Positions 1 through 15,236 are shown, counted from the first letter of the stretch. The stretch is 64,000 bases of DNA from Entomortierella parvispora (GCA_963573315.1 OY752141.1:2418001-2482000), one strand, 5' to 3'. A program made the numbers and translations. The notes: generated by a model from the sequence alone, not told the origin.

Positions 1-503
1 AAGGGAAGGCTGCCTGAGAGCAATTGAGAGCGGAATCTCGACAGAGCAGAGCAACAGAGCAGAGGTGGGATGCTGAAGCTTAGGGCAAGCGTGAAGAACA
101 GGACAGGGCAACCACATCTTTCTTTACTTGCGCAGATTTCTTTCTTTTCAGCAATGTTTTTTTCGTTGTGTCCCTCAAGCGACGGTCAGTCGATTTCTTT
201 TTTTTTCCTACTAGTTACACCAACGTGCCCGCTCTGCTATTCAACTCATCCGCTTTCCCTTCAACAGCTGGCCACTGCAGACAAAAGTGACACGGGTATT
301 TATCCAACACGCCATCCTCCCGCTCCACTTTGTCTCCAACCCTCCTTTTTTTCCAAGGCCCGACTGGCATCTTCTTTCTCCACAAAAAGATCTACTAGTG
401 TTCAACCCAAGATTTCTTCCTTTTTCATCTTCCTTTCTTTCATTTCCAACAAGCACCTCCCCTCTCTCACTTTCTCATCTACCTTGTCCATTCTTGATCA
501 ACC
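1..503. other. Leader/upstream region of the first F-box gene
   Basis: There is no supported gene here. From about 115 the plus strand is rich in C and T, like the leaders of other genes in this window. A 171-codon open frame from 70 to 585 is low-complexity Ser/Phe/Leu sequence that overlaps the start of the F-box gene in another frame. I read it as chance openness of pyrimidine-rich leader sequence. Confidence 0.5.
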
Positions 504-2789
504 ATGGAGGCTCTCCGAGGTCATGATTGGACCTTGGTTCTCTTTGCTATCCCTCACATCAAAGAATCGATCATCACTTTTCTGACTCCCTCCGACATCC
601 TCCATTGCATTCTCGTCTCTCGATCTTGGAAGACAGAATTCTATTCGTTTCTTTGGCGATCCCTTCAAACCTCAGAAATGATATCTCTTTTCGATCTCGA
701 AGAGGGAGAAGAGGCTATGATCTATAATAATTTCGGTAAAGATCAACAATCCTCATCACCGTTTCCAGAACATCCACTTCGACGACAACAACGGCCACTC
801 CACAGTCCATACGGAGGAGAGGGCGAAGAGCTGGGGCAAAGGCGGAGAATGAGGATGAGGAGAGACATCTTCTGGACGCCGCTAAAGCTCTGCGTGTTGC
901 AACTAAACTGTCACCTTATTCAGACTCTGCATGTTACTGGAATCAACACTTTGGAGCTACTGGCGGAAGGAGGTCTGTGCCTGAATCTCCGAGAGCTTTA
1001 CTACCGTGTGGACGTGTCAACAACGTTCACTGGGACAATGGCAACAACAACAACAACAGCAACAACAGCATCATCAACAACAGGCTCAACTTCTGCCACG
1101 CCAATAATATCGACTCCAATGATACCATCCGTCAGTTCTCACAACGCCTCTTTGAGGGGTCGTCTAGGGTTGGAGTCGGTGATGAAAATGGTTCGAGTGA
1201 ACGCCAAGCTATCCTTTCTTTCAGTTGCCAATGTTTGTGTTCAGGATGAGGCTGATTTGGAAAGTTTGGAGGGCTTGATCCGATTGCTGGAGGAGCAAGA
1301 GTCTATTCGGACAGTGAGCCTGCACATGAGGGAGTCGATGGAAGACGAGAGCGACGAGGACGGGACAGTAGAGGATGACGAAGACAGGATGATCGAGGAT
1401 GGCGTAAACGACATCGGCCATGAAGCTGAGGAAGACAATGAAGACAGCAGCTCCCTTCACGACAGCGACATGGCTACAGCGACATCTTTGATGGCCATCC
1501 CTTTGAACTTGGTCTTGGACTGGACTGTACGGCTGATGAAGACCAAGACCCTGCTGATACTCAAGTTCCCTTGCGGACCTGGGAGTGCCCTCCCCTCATG
1601 GCTCATGGACAGAGAACAGATTCTGGTACAGGAACTCGCCTCCAACGACGCTTTGTCCCCTCACTTGCTGATGGCCAAGATCCTACATGGACATCAACCA
1701 CAGCAGCATGGACTGACTCAACAGGCGAGATTACAGGTTCAAGATCTGGACCTTTGTCTAACGTACAGGAACGATGATGACGAGGATATGCTTGGCGCCG
1801 GCGCCTCACCTTCGATACCATCGTCTCTACAAAACTCTACCGTGCTCCATCAAGCAGTCTTTCCGGCGTTCTCGAGTCTTTATCAATGTATACCTCGCAT
1901 GCGGCTGCAAATCACTGATGCAGGAACAGGAGAGCGTCCCTCTTGGTTTCAAAGTCGATTCTCTCACCAAGGCCATTGGAATATCGATGGTACCATGGAT
2001 GACAAAGACTTTGCAGAGCTACTGAAGACGTGCGATCAGCCCCTCCGTCACCTTGGGATCACAACAACCGTTTCAGGGACCATGGCCGGACCATGGTCCC
2101 AGATACTCGGACGTCAATCGCTGGAGCAACTGTTACTCCGACACAGTGAATCTCTGGAATACCTCGAAGTTCATCATACCTCCTCCTTCGTCAATACCGA
2201 CATCATCAATATCAACAGCAGCGGAAGCAGTGGTTTTAATGCAGGACTATCTTATCTACCGCTTTTGAAATCCTGCCCAAACTTGAAGGAGCTTCACATC
2301 CTGGGAGGTTGCTGGACAACCACAATCAAAGAACTGGAGCACCATCTACTTGCCAACGATTCCCGCGTTTGGGCATGCCAAGGACTTCAAGCCTTGACGA
2401 TCCCAGTTGTTCATGAAACCCATGCCATTGAGGGTCTTAGGATCACAGACAATTGTGCACATGATCCAAGCGATAAAGACGGCCTCTTTATTCTTCGAGA
2501 ATCTGAAGCACGGGAACGAGCCTGGTCAGGTCACCACGTTTTATATTATCAACTGAACCGGACATTCACTCGACTCGAATACCTGAGCATCACGACGCTA
2601 GATTCTTCCCCGTGCTTTGGATGTTCTTGTACTTCAACACCGTTGTCATCCCTGTGTCATTACTCGTCCATGTCTCCTTCGACCTCTCAGTCGTCGCTGT
2701 CGTCCCTGTCTTCGTATCAAGAGCTGACTCTGACTCAAGACAAGGAGCCCGTCTCGCCGGAATGGTCTTGTAATGATATGGTCGAGTGA
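504..2789 (+). CDS. F-box protein with leucine-rich C-terminal half
   Basis: This is an intronless 761-residue frame. Residues about 10-55 fit an F-box: hydrophobic residues around a Leu-Thr-Pro-Ser-Asp-Ile core, then Val-Ser-Arg-Ser-Trp and a Phe-Leu-Trp. F-box proteins usually dock to Skp1 in SCF ubiquitin ligases and choose substrates with their C-terminal part. Here residues about 130-160 and 500-720 have irregular Leu-rich spacing like degenerate LRRs. A Thr-rich stretch (about residues 175-200, encoded by ACA/ACC runs) and an acidic Asp/Glu region (about 280-325) sit between. The ATG at 504 is chosen because it places the F-box right at the N terminus, as is usual. The substrate cannot be told. 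A second, distinct F-box gene lies at 48175-49755. F-box assignment is fairly firm; the LRR reading is weaker. Confidence 0.8.
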   Translation: MEALRGHDWTLVLFAIPHIKESIITFLTPSDILHCILVSRSWKTEFYSFLWRSLQTSEMISLFDLEEGEEAMIYNNFGKDQQSSSPFPEHPLRRQQRPLHSPYGGEGEELGQRRRMRMRRDIFWTPLKLCVLQLNCHLIQTLHVTGINTLELLAEGGLCLNLRELYYRVDVSTTFTGTMATTTTTATTASSTTGSTSATPIISTPMIPSVSSHNASLRGRLGLESVMKMVRVNAKLSFLSVANVCVQDEADLESLEGLIRLLEEQESIRTVSLHMRESMEDESDEDGTVEDDEDRMIEDGVNDIGHEAEEDNEDSSSLHDSDMATATSLMAIPLNLVLDWTVRLMKTKTLLILKFPCGPGSALPSWLMDREQILVQELASNDALSPHLLMAKILHGHQPQQHGLTQQARLQVQDLDLCLTYRNDDDEDMLGAGASPSIPSSLQNSTVLHQAVFPAFSSLYQCIPRMRLQITDAGTGERPSWFQSRFSHQGHWNIDGTMDDKDFAELLKTCDQPLRHLGITTTVSGTMAGPWSQILGRQSLEQLLLRHSESLEYLEVHHTSSFVNTDIININSSGSSGFNAGLSYLPLLKSCPNLKELHILGGCWTTTIKELEHHLLANDSRVWACQGLQALTIPVVHETHAIEGLRITDNCAHDPSDKDGLFILRESEARERAWSGHHVLYYQLNRTFTRLEYLSITTLDSSPCFGCSCTSTPLSSLCHYSSMSPSTSQSSLSSLSSYQELTLTQDKEPVSPEWSCNDMVE

Positions 2790-2966
2790 ATAAACAGCAA
2801 GCAGAAAATAAACTGAAGGGAGCCGAACTTTTGCATTGGTTTATTAGGTATGTCAGGCAATATTATGAGAGATAGCACGAGCTGAAGAAAAAAAAAAGGG
2901 AAAGACTGCTACACCCGGAGAGATGTAAGACTGCAAAAAACAACAAAAAAAGATTTTTTGATTCTT

Positions 2967-4397
2967 TTAGGCCACCTGCAGAACCCCACCAAAGTCGTTC
3001 CTAGCCTTCAATTTGCGAGCATTCATCTGTCGCGTCAACTCTTTCTCGGGGCTGCTACCACGGAGATGCTCTCCAGAAGACGATGTACGGGGCGACACTT
3101 CAGGGGACGATGGGCCTGAGGACGAGGCCGAAGACGAATCCATGACCAAATCAGGAGGGGAGGAAGAACGGGTCGAAGACGGCGTGGAGGAAAACAACAA
3201 AGAGTCCAAGACATCATCGGACAGAAATGCAGCTGTGCGACTGGTAGAAGCCTCTTTCTTGAAAAGGACGTCAGTATGATCGTAGCCAAAGCTCATATCC
3301 TCGTCATCTTCATTGTCCATGTCCAGTCCACCCCATGTGGGCTTTGAGCCAGTGAGGAAGGACATTTGAGCCCGGGCGCGGTGCCGGCTTTTCTTGAACT
3401 CGATCTCCTTGGCAGTGAGCTGCCTACCGCTGCTACTGACTTGAATGCCTGGGTTGGTTCTTGAGAGGTTCGTAGGTAGGGACGAGGAAGGAATCGGGTG
3501 GTTCCTTGTGACGGTTTGAAAGAAGGTCTGTTCATTGTTGGGGGTCTGGGCAGGTGCACTGAAGGGGGGGGTGGACAAATTGTCAGGTGTTTGAGCAACA
3601 GGGGTCGCTGTCGTCGCAATTTTTTTGCCCGGGGTATTCTTAGCCAAAGCCGCCTGGCCCTCTTGCACTCTCATGGTCCGAGCATCCAGTGTTGGTGCTC
3701 GTTTTTGCTGAGTTACATCAACAGCAACAGCAGCAGTAACAGGGACAAACCCTACGGATGTCGTCGTCTGTCGAGTAAAAGTAGAAGGGATGGACTGGTG
3801 ACGACTAGTTGCCATCGTTGTTGCTCCATGACCACTCCTTCCCTTGATCTTTCTCCGTATGCTACTGTGAACTGGGTCAGAGAACATGCCCGGGCTGATC
3901 GTTGAATTGACCGACAACAAATTACCAACCCGTTCTGGAGGTGTCTGTAGAAGGATCTTTTCAAAGAAATCTCCCTCCAGCTCCTTCATGTTCTCTTTGA
4001 ACCCTTTATCAACCGAGGCAGGAGGGATGAAGTAGCCTCGATCGTTGACTGTGCTCAATTGGTAGTCTTGCAATTGTTGTTCTCGTTCGACTGCGGCAAC
4101 GTAACGTTCCGCGGCTGTGCTGGCGGTGGTAGTGGTTGTCGTTGCTGATAAGCTGTTGCTGCGCATGGGACTTAGGGTACCGGCCAGAGTCATCGGGTTG
4201 AAGATGGAAGAGTCAATCCTCGGGGAAGTTGTGGGAGAAGAGGTTTGGGTGACAGAGTGTCTTCGAGTGTTGTGGGATCCGGCTCCGGCACCACTACTAC
4301 TACCGCTGAATATAGTACGGATAGTTGCGAGGCCAGCTCGAGGTGCGGTCATGATAGTGTTGGCCAGTGGCGAAGGCGAGACGATCTGTGTCGACAT
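2967..4397 (-). CDS. Uncharacterised Ser/Thr-rich, largely disordered protein
   Basis: I do not recognise this 476-residue protein. The frame stays open upstream to 4505, but the ATG at 4397 is preferred because upstream codons run into A/G-rich leader-like DNA. Most of the protein is Ser/Thr/Pro-rich and probably disordered. Two stretches look more ordered. One, about residues 120-165, starts with Tyr-Phe-Ile-Pro-Pro and has an amphipathic Lys/Glu segment ending near Pro-Glu-Arg-Val. The other, about 345-385, is a Lys/Arg-rich segment followed by Trp-Gly-Gly-Leu-Asp and an acidic run. The C terminus is a basic helix-like tail ending in Leu-Gln-Val-Ala. No signal peptide or membrane segment is visible. 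It converges with the F-box gene on its left, with only about 180 bp between the stops. It could be a regulatory or scaffold protein, but nothing in the sequence decides this. Confidence 0.6.
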   Translation of the reverse strand: MSTQIVSPSPLANTIMTAPRAGLATIRTIFSGSSSGAGAGSHNTRRHSVTQTSSPTTSPRIDSSIFNPMTLAGTLSPMRSNSLSATTTTTTASTAAERYVAAVEREQQLQDYQLSTVNDRGYFIPPASVDKGFKENMKELEGDFFEKILLQTPPERVGNLLSVNSTISPGMFSDPVHSSIRRKIKGRSGHGATTMATSRHQSIPSTFTRQTTTSVGFVPVTAAVAVDVTQQKRAPTLDARTMRVQEGQAALAKNTPGKKIATTATPVAQTPDNLSTPPFSAPAQTPNNEQTFFQTVTRNHPIPSSSLPTNLSRTNPGIQVSSSGRQLTAKEIEFKKSRHRARAQMSFLTGSKPTWGGLDMDNEDDEDMSFGYDHTDVLFKKEASTSRTAAFLSDDVLDSLLFSSTPSSTRSSSPPDLVMDSSSASSSGPSSPEVSPRTSSSGEHLRGSSPEKELTRQMNARKLKARNDFGGVLQVA

Positions 4398-5462
4398 TGT
4401 TTCTATTCGATTTGAACTATGTGAAGAAGTGGAGGAGCGAGGATAGTGGGCGAGAAAACGAGTAGGGATGTTCAAGAGAAAAGGAAGATCGAAAAGAAGG
4501 GACAATGAGAGATCGTTAATATGTGTGGAGAGAAGAGAAGAAAAGAAAAAGAAAAGAGAGTGAAGAACAAAAAGAACGAGGAAAAAAAAAAAAGATTCTC
4601 AAGGAGAAGCTTAAAACGCGAGTAGAAGGAGAACAGCCTGGTGACAGAGGTTCGTCTTGATAGTGGGGGCCAGCAGGGGGTGCGTTCGTTCAAAGGAGAG
4701 TTCACTTTTGGGACCAGGGCAATGATTACAAAAAAAGGGGTTGGTTGAGAGGAGAGGACGACAGACTTGAGGAGATTGATGGGGTATCTTCAGCGAGGGG
4801 CCAAGAAACAATGAAAGAAAAGTTAGTGTGGGAGTTGGCAGCAGGACAAAAGGCGGTGGGCTGCAGTTGTCCCTGGCACGACGCACGGCCAACATGCGAC
4901 TCACACTTCACCTGGACTGTGCCTCCTGCCTCCCGGTCTACTTTCAACTCCACCAGTGGAAAGCAATATAGGGGCCTCCTGCAGATGTATTCAGGGCAGT
5001 ACATCACGAGAGACACTCTGTGTGGTGTCAACACGAAAGAGGATGATGAAAAGGAGAGTTTTCGATTTTGCGCGCACATGGTACTGTCAATGGTGCCTGG
5101 ATGGTGCAGATTGCGCCTCGTGCTTGACCTTTTTTTTTTTTTTTTTTTTTTGTCACTGTGAGAAAAAAGTGGTTTCTTGACGTCAATTCACTGAGTACTT
5201 TACTCTGCTGTTCTTCCTAAAGGCTTGTTTTTCAGTCTGGGATTCTTTCTTTATGAATGGCTAATTTTCCGAAGGATCCTCCTTGGGGCAGATGCTGGAG
5301 CTCGAATGTTGGCTCTCACCTTGGTGTTGGGCGAAGCAAAAAAGCGTGGTGCTCCGTGACCGCCTTTTGTTCGCCACCAAAACATGTGATGAGAAAGCTG
5401 ATAAGCCATTGAACCCTAAGAACTCAACTTCAGAGATAACATGGAGGTATATTGTGAATTGA
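4398..5462. other. Intergenic: leader of the minus-strand gene and a poly-T run
   Basis: No gene is supported. The part next to 4397 is A/G-rich on the plus strand, which is a C/T-rich leader for the minus-strand gene. A 22-base T run lies at 5130-5151. Short open frames in 4600-5180 overlap on both strands and have no recognisable protein character. Confidence 0.5.
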
Positions 5463-6556
5463 CTAGTTTCCATTGCCTTTATTCTGTTCTTTCTGCAGCC
5501 GTAATGCCTTGATATCCTTTTCCAAAGCCAATAGCTTTTGTTGAACTGTCGCCATCTGCGCTGCATCCTCAAGGCCTAACAAGAACGGCAGTTAGTGACT
5601 GTACATGTGTATTTCAACTAGCTCAAGGCCAGGGACAGTGGAATGATTCTTACCTTGTCTGAAAACAGCTTGAGCAGTGCGCAGAGATCCAGGCACAAAC
5701 ACGCCGAACCACAGCAAAGGGTCTGGGTTTCGCTCCTTCTTTTTCGTCTTTGGTGTCGTTGCTGAGCTGGTTAAAGACGATGAAAATGATTCTCCTGCCA
5801 ATTGTTTGGTTTCTTTTTTCTTGAGCTCGTCGTCATTTGCAATAGAAGATGGGTTGGTATCACCATGGTCTTTGCCTGTGTTGCCGCCACGTCTCCTCAG
5901 TCCTGATCCAAGGTCGATCTCATTACTGATGGGTGGATGCCATTCCTGATCTTCTTTGTCCAAATCCTTTTGTGAATCTAAAGAGTTATCTATATTGAGC
6001 CTCCTTGCCAATAAATCCTCGACTTGAATGTTGTCCTTCACTACGGATCTGAAGACGAAAGAAACAAAGGCGGTTCATAAATAACAGCATATATTAGCAC
6101 AGTAGTGGACTTTACATCAGCTTTATAAAGCGGAGGGATATAAAAGAAGTTGACTTACACGCCTCGAAGAGCCTTCATACGGAGGTCATAGCAGTCCGCC
6201 GAGACGTTCCTGGGTCCCATGATGTACTTTGCCTGGGATATTTGTTCCCGTCCCTACGATTGATTGTCGAAAAAGGAGAGTTTGTGTTTCAAAGAGGGGG
6301 GAAAGTTACTCGACAAAGCTCTCAGCTGTTTTGCCAGCTCTGTCCTTTCCCATGTTGTTGCACTCTGTTACAGGGGTTGTCTGCCTACCTCTTGAAACTT
6401 CTCAGAGATGCGTGTCCAAGCAGAAAGATAGTCCTGCACCAGGCTCATGTACTGCAGTACAAGTTGATCAAGCTCCTGGCAAATTGAATCGGACGCCGAG
6501 ATTGCAGTGATGATGTCGCCGGCTCCATGATTGAGTTTCTCCTGAATATGTGGCAT
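5463..6556 (-). CDS. VMA22: V-type ATPase assembly factor, Vma22/CCDC115 family
   Basis: There are four exons on the minus strand: 6556-6389, 6253-6159, 6048-5654 and 5575-5463, with introns of 135, 110 and 78 nt and GT-AG ends. Together they give 256 residues. Vma22 and its animal counterpart CCDC115 act at the ER in assembly of the V0 sector of the vacuolar H+-ATPase. The identifying features are an N-terminal helix rich in Leu/Gln with a Met-Gly-Pro motif after a Gln-Ala-Lys-Tyr, a central acidic disordered part, and the conserved C-terminal segment Asp-Pro-Leu-Leu-Trp-Phe-Gly followed by Val-Pro-Gly-Ser-Leu-Arg-Thr-Ala-Gln and a short coiled coil. The Trp-Phe-Gly-Val/Leu segment is typical of CCDC115. 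Every junction keeps the frame. The next gene on the same strand, tropomyosin, ends about 430 bp upstream. Family assignment is from memory of the conserved tail, not from a search. Confidence 0.8.
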
Positions 6557-6986
6557 CTTGATGTTGATGTTGTGATGAGAAGATGGGTCGCAACCATGCA
6601 TGGAAAGTCGACAGTGGACCAGCGCGCCGTATCGATCAGTTAAGGGTGTACGATGTGACGACCAACATGATTTCTCGGCAGACACGCGCGACGCGACTCG
6701 TTTCGATCCGACGAACGCAAGGTCTGGGTGTACCAAAGAGTCCTCTGGTGCAGGAAAACAGTGTTATTCCTGTTAGGCTGAGCAAACCAAGAGTCAAAAA
6801 GACGCACAATTGCATGAAATGTCAATCGATCCAAGTCAAGTTCTTTTACTCCCTGTCAGGGGCTTGATTGTTCTTTTCTGATCATATGTTCATGGTCATA
6901 CTTTCATGCTCGGTATTTATTATTGGTCACGGATGAAGAGTGAGGTGCGCCTCAAAAAAAACAAAAACAATCTGCTGAAAGCGAGA

Positions 6987-7693
6987 CTACAAGACGGCCA
7001 GATTCTCGATGGTCGAATCCATTTCGCTCTTGACAGCATCATACTTTGTAGTCAAGTCTTCAGCTTTGGTTTGGAACGCCTTGCACTCATTCTCCAGCTG
7101 CTGGACTCGCCTTTCGTGCAGCTCTGTCTTGACATCCATCTCTCGCACCCTGCAATAGTTTTTTTCCAGGTGTAAAACAAAGGTAATTGAATTGCAAGTT
7201 AATACCCATGCTGATCAGCTTGCTTGGTTCACCTCTTTTGCCTCTTCCTTCCAGGATCTTACTTTTCAGTCGTTTCTCGGAGGTTGCGTGCGACGGTATC
7301 TAGCTCTGTTTCCAGGTCAGCCACCTTCTTTGCGTTTTCCTCGCCCTCAGTCTTTCGAACCTCTCCTTGATCCAGGTTTTCCTTGTTCTCTCTCATCTTT
7401 TGCTCGGCTTTATCGAGGGCGGTTTCAATCCGCTCCAGTTTGACCTTGAGAGAATTTATTTCGTGGTCCTTTTGAGTGTTCTCATCCGTGATTTTTTTCT
7501 TTTGAAGCTCGGCGGCATCGGCCCGAGCAATATGAGCTTGTGCTTCTTCACGAAGTTGGACGAGTTTCTGTTGGTTAGCGCGGTAGAGAGAAAACAATTC
7601 CTCTCGGATATGGATTAGCTAACAAGATCATCTGGATAGCATGGTGCAGCAGAGAAGGAGAGGCCTTGTTGTTACCGTCTTGAAGTTGTCCAT
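6987..7693 (-). CDS. Tropomyosin (fungal Cdc8/Tpm1 type)
   Basis: Three exons, 7693-7676, 7567-7263 and 7149-6987, encode 161 residues, the same length as S. pombe Cdc8. The first coding exon is only 18 nt (six residues, ending Phe-Lys-Thr). The whole protein is one heptad-repeat coiled coil rich in Glu, Lys, Ala and Leu with no proline, as expected of tropomyosin, which polymerises along actin filaments in cables and the cytokinetic ring. Near the N terminus Leu-Arg-Glu-Glu-Ala is followed by Ala-Arg-Ala-Asp-Ala-Ala-Glu. The C-terminal part has Leu-Glu-Asn-Glu-Cys and Tyr-Asp-Ala-Val-Lys. Splice signals are GTAACA, GTAAGA and clean AGs; phases fit exactly (486 coding nt including the stop). 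Other coiled-coil proteins are possible in principle, but the length and N-terminal pattern make tropomyosin strongly preferred. Confidence 0.88.
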
Positions 7694-8200
7694 TGTGAGT
7701 GTCGAGGGAAGGAGGGTTAAGTGGTGGAGTCTGGTGTTGGAGGAAATAAAAAGAGAGAAAAGAAAAAAAGTGAACGACACGCCCATTCTCGACGTTCCCC
7801 AACAACACCATTGGAGGTTCCCACACCAACGTCAACGACACACTCCAATAATGACTTTCTCTCTGTCGGCATGCTAATGCACATCGTCAGTCCTATTGTT
7901 ACTGCAAGGAGACCCTTTTCTATGACAGCCCCGTCTTTTTATCTGCCCTTCTCTCTCTTGCTTGCTCTCTTTCTTGCTTGCTCTCTCTCTCACTTTTATT
8001 TTTTCCCGTCTTGCTATCCCTTTTCTTCTTTCCTTGCCTTTTATTTTCTGTTTCCCGTTTGCTTGGCTTGTAGTCGCCTTGAGGCACTTCAGTCTTGCAT
8101 GCATTTTTTGTCCCATTCCAAAGCCAATTCTCTTTTTTTTTTTTTTTTTTTTTTTTGCTTTCTGCACGTTTTATTGTTTCTCTAGTTGAACATATTTTGT
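7694..8200. other. Intergenic: tropomyosin leader and PH-gene 3' flank
   Basis: No gene is supported. The plus strand is strongly T/C-rich from about 7915 to 8180 and contains a T run of about 26 bases near 8130-8156. Open frames here are simple-sequence artefacts (Ser/Phe/Leu on plus, Lys/Arg/Glu on minus). Confidence 0.5.
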
Positions 8201-11200
8201 TCAAAAGTAGCAAAAGCCATCGTCCTCGGAAACGACCGACTCGCAGTCGTTGTTGAGGTTGTTCCAGCCCTCCATGCGTTGCTGCAGCTTATGTTGTTGT
8301 TCCTTTGACAATTGAAGTTCAATAAACGAGGCCCGGCGAGGTGGCTGTTCTGTGGGCGGGGGCGCCAACATCTCACAAGCAGTTCCCTCGCTGTTCTTTT
8401 CTTGAATCTTCATTTGGATGGGTTGGTAATGATCCAAATCATCATATCCATACCGACTGGTACGTTGGATAGGGGTTGATGAAGGATCTTCTTGGCTGTA
8501 ATCTTTCTCACCCTTGGAAGCAGCTTGGTTGGTGAGGCGTGCTTGTTGCTCCTTGATATCACGCTCCACTTCTACAGGCAAGCGAAGCGCAGCCCGGAGG
8601 GCTTGACCCTCGCGCGTACCACTGGGCTCAGGTGTGCTGGGCTCCAGGCTCTTATCAAAGAAGGACCGGGTCGTTGAGACCGTCAGCTCAAACATCAAGT
8701 TGTCCAGGGCTGACGCCGCAGCTGCAATTGCGTTCGTATTAGTGTTGTTTCTAGTCATGGCGGCGGATGCGGTTGGGGTGCTTGCACTGGTCTGTTGTTG
8801 AGTCTCGGGCACGAAAGGCGCTGAGCCTTGCTCGGGAACGGAGGACCGACGTGCGGAAGGGGCAGCGTTGGGTGCAGTTTCACGTTCATCCAATGGGCCC
8901 AAGGAGGCCATGACTTTGACTGGGGGCAAGACAGCCGGGGTTTCTTGGTTGTTTGAACTCAAGAGATTGAAATCGGGATCGTGGAGAGGCAAGAGGGAAT
9001 GGGTCGATCCATTGAGACTCAAGAATGGGTCAGAAGCCGATGGAGTCAGCTTGTAACCCGAATCGACAGCAGTGGTAGCAGTGGCAGCACCAGGTGCGGT
9101 CGCAGAGGCCTTGACACCACCGATAGCAGAAGGGCTAGAGACGAGACCCAGACCTAGACCCACACCCGGACCTTTCTGTCCGTACAAGACAGATGCAGGA
9201 GGAGAAGGACGGGTAGCAATAGGAGCAATGAACACTGCAGCAGCAGCAGCTCTTGCTGCTGCGATGGTGGCAGAGCTTAGTTCAGGAACCGAAGGCCGCT
9301 TAAGAATACTCAAAAGTGGTGTAGGCCCTGTCCGCATGTGCGGGCGAGGGGGCAAGTGTGGGAAGCGCGATGAGATCATGTTGGTCGATGACGAGGTCCC
9401 AGCGGCAGCAGCAGCTGCAGCCGCTGCAGTTGATGCCTTGTGCAGCTCAGGAACAGTGAGATTCAGCAAACCTGGGTACGAGTCCCGGTTGCTGGGTATG
9501 TTGGCCAGAGTGGGGAGTGAGTCTTTGTTGAGGTCAGGTGTGTTGGTCATGTTGGCATAGGAGTCCCGGTTAGTGTGGGAAGCAGCATCTTCGGAAGAGA
9601 GCTGTGTCCTCTGCCAGCGCGAGAGTCGCTTAGCACTGAGCAGATGGGGGGCAGGAACCTCGTCTTTGTCATCATCTTGCTCCTCCTCTTCGTCATCATC
9701 ATTCTCATGATCAAGAACGAGCTTGCCCTTTGGGTTGGGGAGCTCCATGTGGATACCAAGGCCAGTCTGTGCCATCAGCTCCATACCAAAAGACCGATGT
9801 CTGATCTGGGCCAAAGGCACATTGTCGTCATCTCGCCCATAGGCTCTTGGATGCCGTGTTCCTTCACGGTGGCTGTGGAGCTGAGGTGCACTAGCACGTC
9901 TGGTGCCCGGCGAGATCTTCTCCATCGCAAGTTGAGGGGCAGGCAAGTAGTTGTCATTGGGTGGTAACCACCTTCTGCGACTTTGATTGTTGAAGGGAGA
10001 AATTGGTCCTTCGCGGTCCTCCTCGTCATCCTGATCACTGAACTCAACAAAGACGCGTTCACCGGATGATCGATGAAGTGGGTGGCCATGAAGGCGACTG
10101 TGGCGGCGCGAGGGCATCTTTCCTTGACCCAGACCCTCGTTATCGTGGTCAATGGAGTGAATTGATTCTGTCTCCTCGATCAGTAGTGGCGACAAGAGAC
10201 TTCTACGCCATTGATCAATGGCGGCAGCCTTGGCTGGCTCCATTGTTCCGGCGCATGGCCAGACAATGGTGGGCTGTTGATGGTTGTTCAATGCGAGAAC
10301 AGAGGAAGAGGATGTGGACCGGACAATTTCTGCTGTAGGCATTGATACCATCTCCTGACTCCAGGATTCTCCGGCACCTCCCCTCCCTTGGCGCTCTAAA
10401 GAGTCCTTTCTCTGTAGGGCGTTACTGCTACTACTGTAGTTATTGTTATCAATATCCCCTGTGGGAACCGAAGGTGCCGTTTGGATGTGATGACTTTGAC
10501 GACCGTGCACGTTTCGCAATTTTGGTTCCTCGTCTTGCCGACGTTTGATCTCATAAGGCTCTTCCGCGATGGTCGCCGTCACAGTGTTTGAGATGGGTTT
10601 GTCATCTCTTCGCAGGAGAGGGCGCGAATTGTTCATGGACGTCGAAGGGCCAGCGGACCAGTCTAGTCCCTGAGGCAGGAAGGCCGACACTCGGGGGAGC
10701 GGCAGTTGGTATCTCAAAAGGCTCTCGCGAGCCTTGGGTCCAGGAGACGATTGACGGGGATGGGGGTGGCGATCGTGTTGTTGTTGTTGTTGAGGCGATC
10801 GGGGTTGAGGGGGCTGATGATCGTGTGCATCAAAGGACACCGGATGTGGCTGTTCCTGATGTTGTTGCCTCTGGAGGTACTTGTTAAAAAGATGCTCAGA
10901 TTGTTGGTGTGCAGGCAAAAGACGCGCTGTGGGGGGTGACAAAGGAGACTGATGGTGTGTGTCCAGGATAGGCGACGAAAGAAGATTGGAAGGAGAACGA
11001 TGGTGTTGACCATTGAGATGCTGGTGTTGTTCTTGCTGCTGTAGTTGTTGTTGCCGTGAGTCTACGGAGATCTCCTCCTTGTCAACACCAGCGCCAGCTC
11101 TAAAAGCTCTCATAGCCTGATCGGAGGTATGCTGCAACAATTGCTGATACGACCAGATCTTTGCCAGGACAAAGTACCATCTTTCTAGTTCCAGGTCCTT

Positions 11201-11748
11201 CTTGGCCCTTAGGGTGAGTGTGCGGCCATCGGATGTTTGGATCAGCAGCGAGCGAGAGCTGTCTGTGCTTGGGAAGCACCGGTATGATTTTGAGTGGGAC
11301 AAGAGTCGAATGTCTATCACTGTGGCCATGTTGATTGACCACTTTGTGTTTGGGTTCAGAGGAGGCTGTGGGTGATGCTGTTGGGGACTGGAAACGAAAG
11401 GCGATGATATGTGGGGGTTGTAAGTCGAGATTACAGGTGTTCTTGGTCGACGGCCCACACAGTTTAGTACTTTAATGGTTGGGAAGTCGCGAACGCGTGC
11501 CCGAATAAAAAAAGGTAAAGGTGTTTGCAATGTTGAGTTGCGTTGGTCTTCAGAGGAATATCCGGTTATATTTTTTTTTCTACGTTACCTGAACCATCGA
11601 ATGTGAAAAGACGTGATTGCCAGCGGTCGTTTGACCCCAGCTTCAAAAGGTGGCCGCTGTAGAGAGGGCTTGGTGACGGAAAACTCTCCCGGTTAGAGGC
11701 TGGGGTCCATTGCATGGAACGACCGGCTCTTGTCTTTGTGATTGGCAT
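8201..11748 (-). CDS. Large PH-domain protein, mostly disordered
   Basis: Two exons, 11748-11589 and 11319-8201, encode 1,092 residues. The intron (269 nt) splits the pleckstrin-homology domain. Exon 1 gives the opening strands (Tyr-Ser-Gly-His-Leu-Leu-Lys-Leu then Trp-Gln-Ser-Arg-Leu-Phe). Exon 2 gives the later strands and the closing helix with its hallmark Trp (Leu-Glu-Leu-Glu-Arg-Trp-Tyr-Phe-Val-Leu), about residues 29-117. PH domains bind phosphoinositides or protein partners at membranes. The other ~970 residues are low complexity: Gln/His-rich around 150-260, acidic Asp/Glu patches, a poly-Ala run near the middle, then Ser/Thr/Pro. The C terminus has a short charged helix-like piece ending Gly-Phe-Cys-Tyr-Phe. 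No enzyme domain is visible. The ATG at 11748 follows only non-ATG codons in the same frame. An additional upstream exon near 12.5 kb is possible. Confidence 0.8.
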
Positions 11749-15130
<3,382 letters not shown>

Positions 15131-15236
15131 CAATTCTTTCTCCACTACTCTCTCTTGTTTCCTTGTTCAACTCTAGCAACATCGCCAACAAAGGAAACAA
15201 AGAAAAGGACCTCTCTTATACTCTCTTCAAGCAACA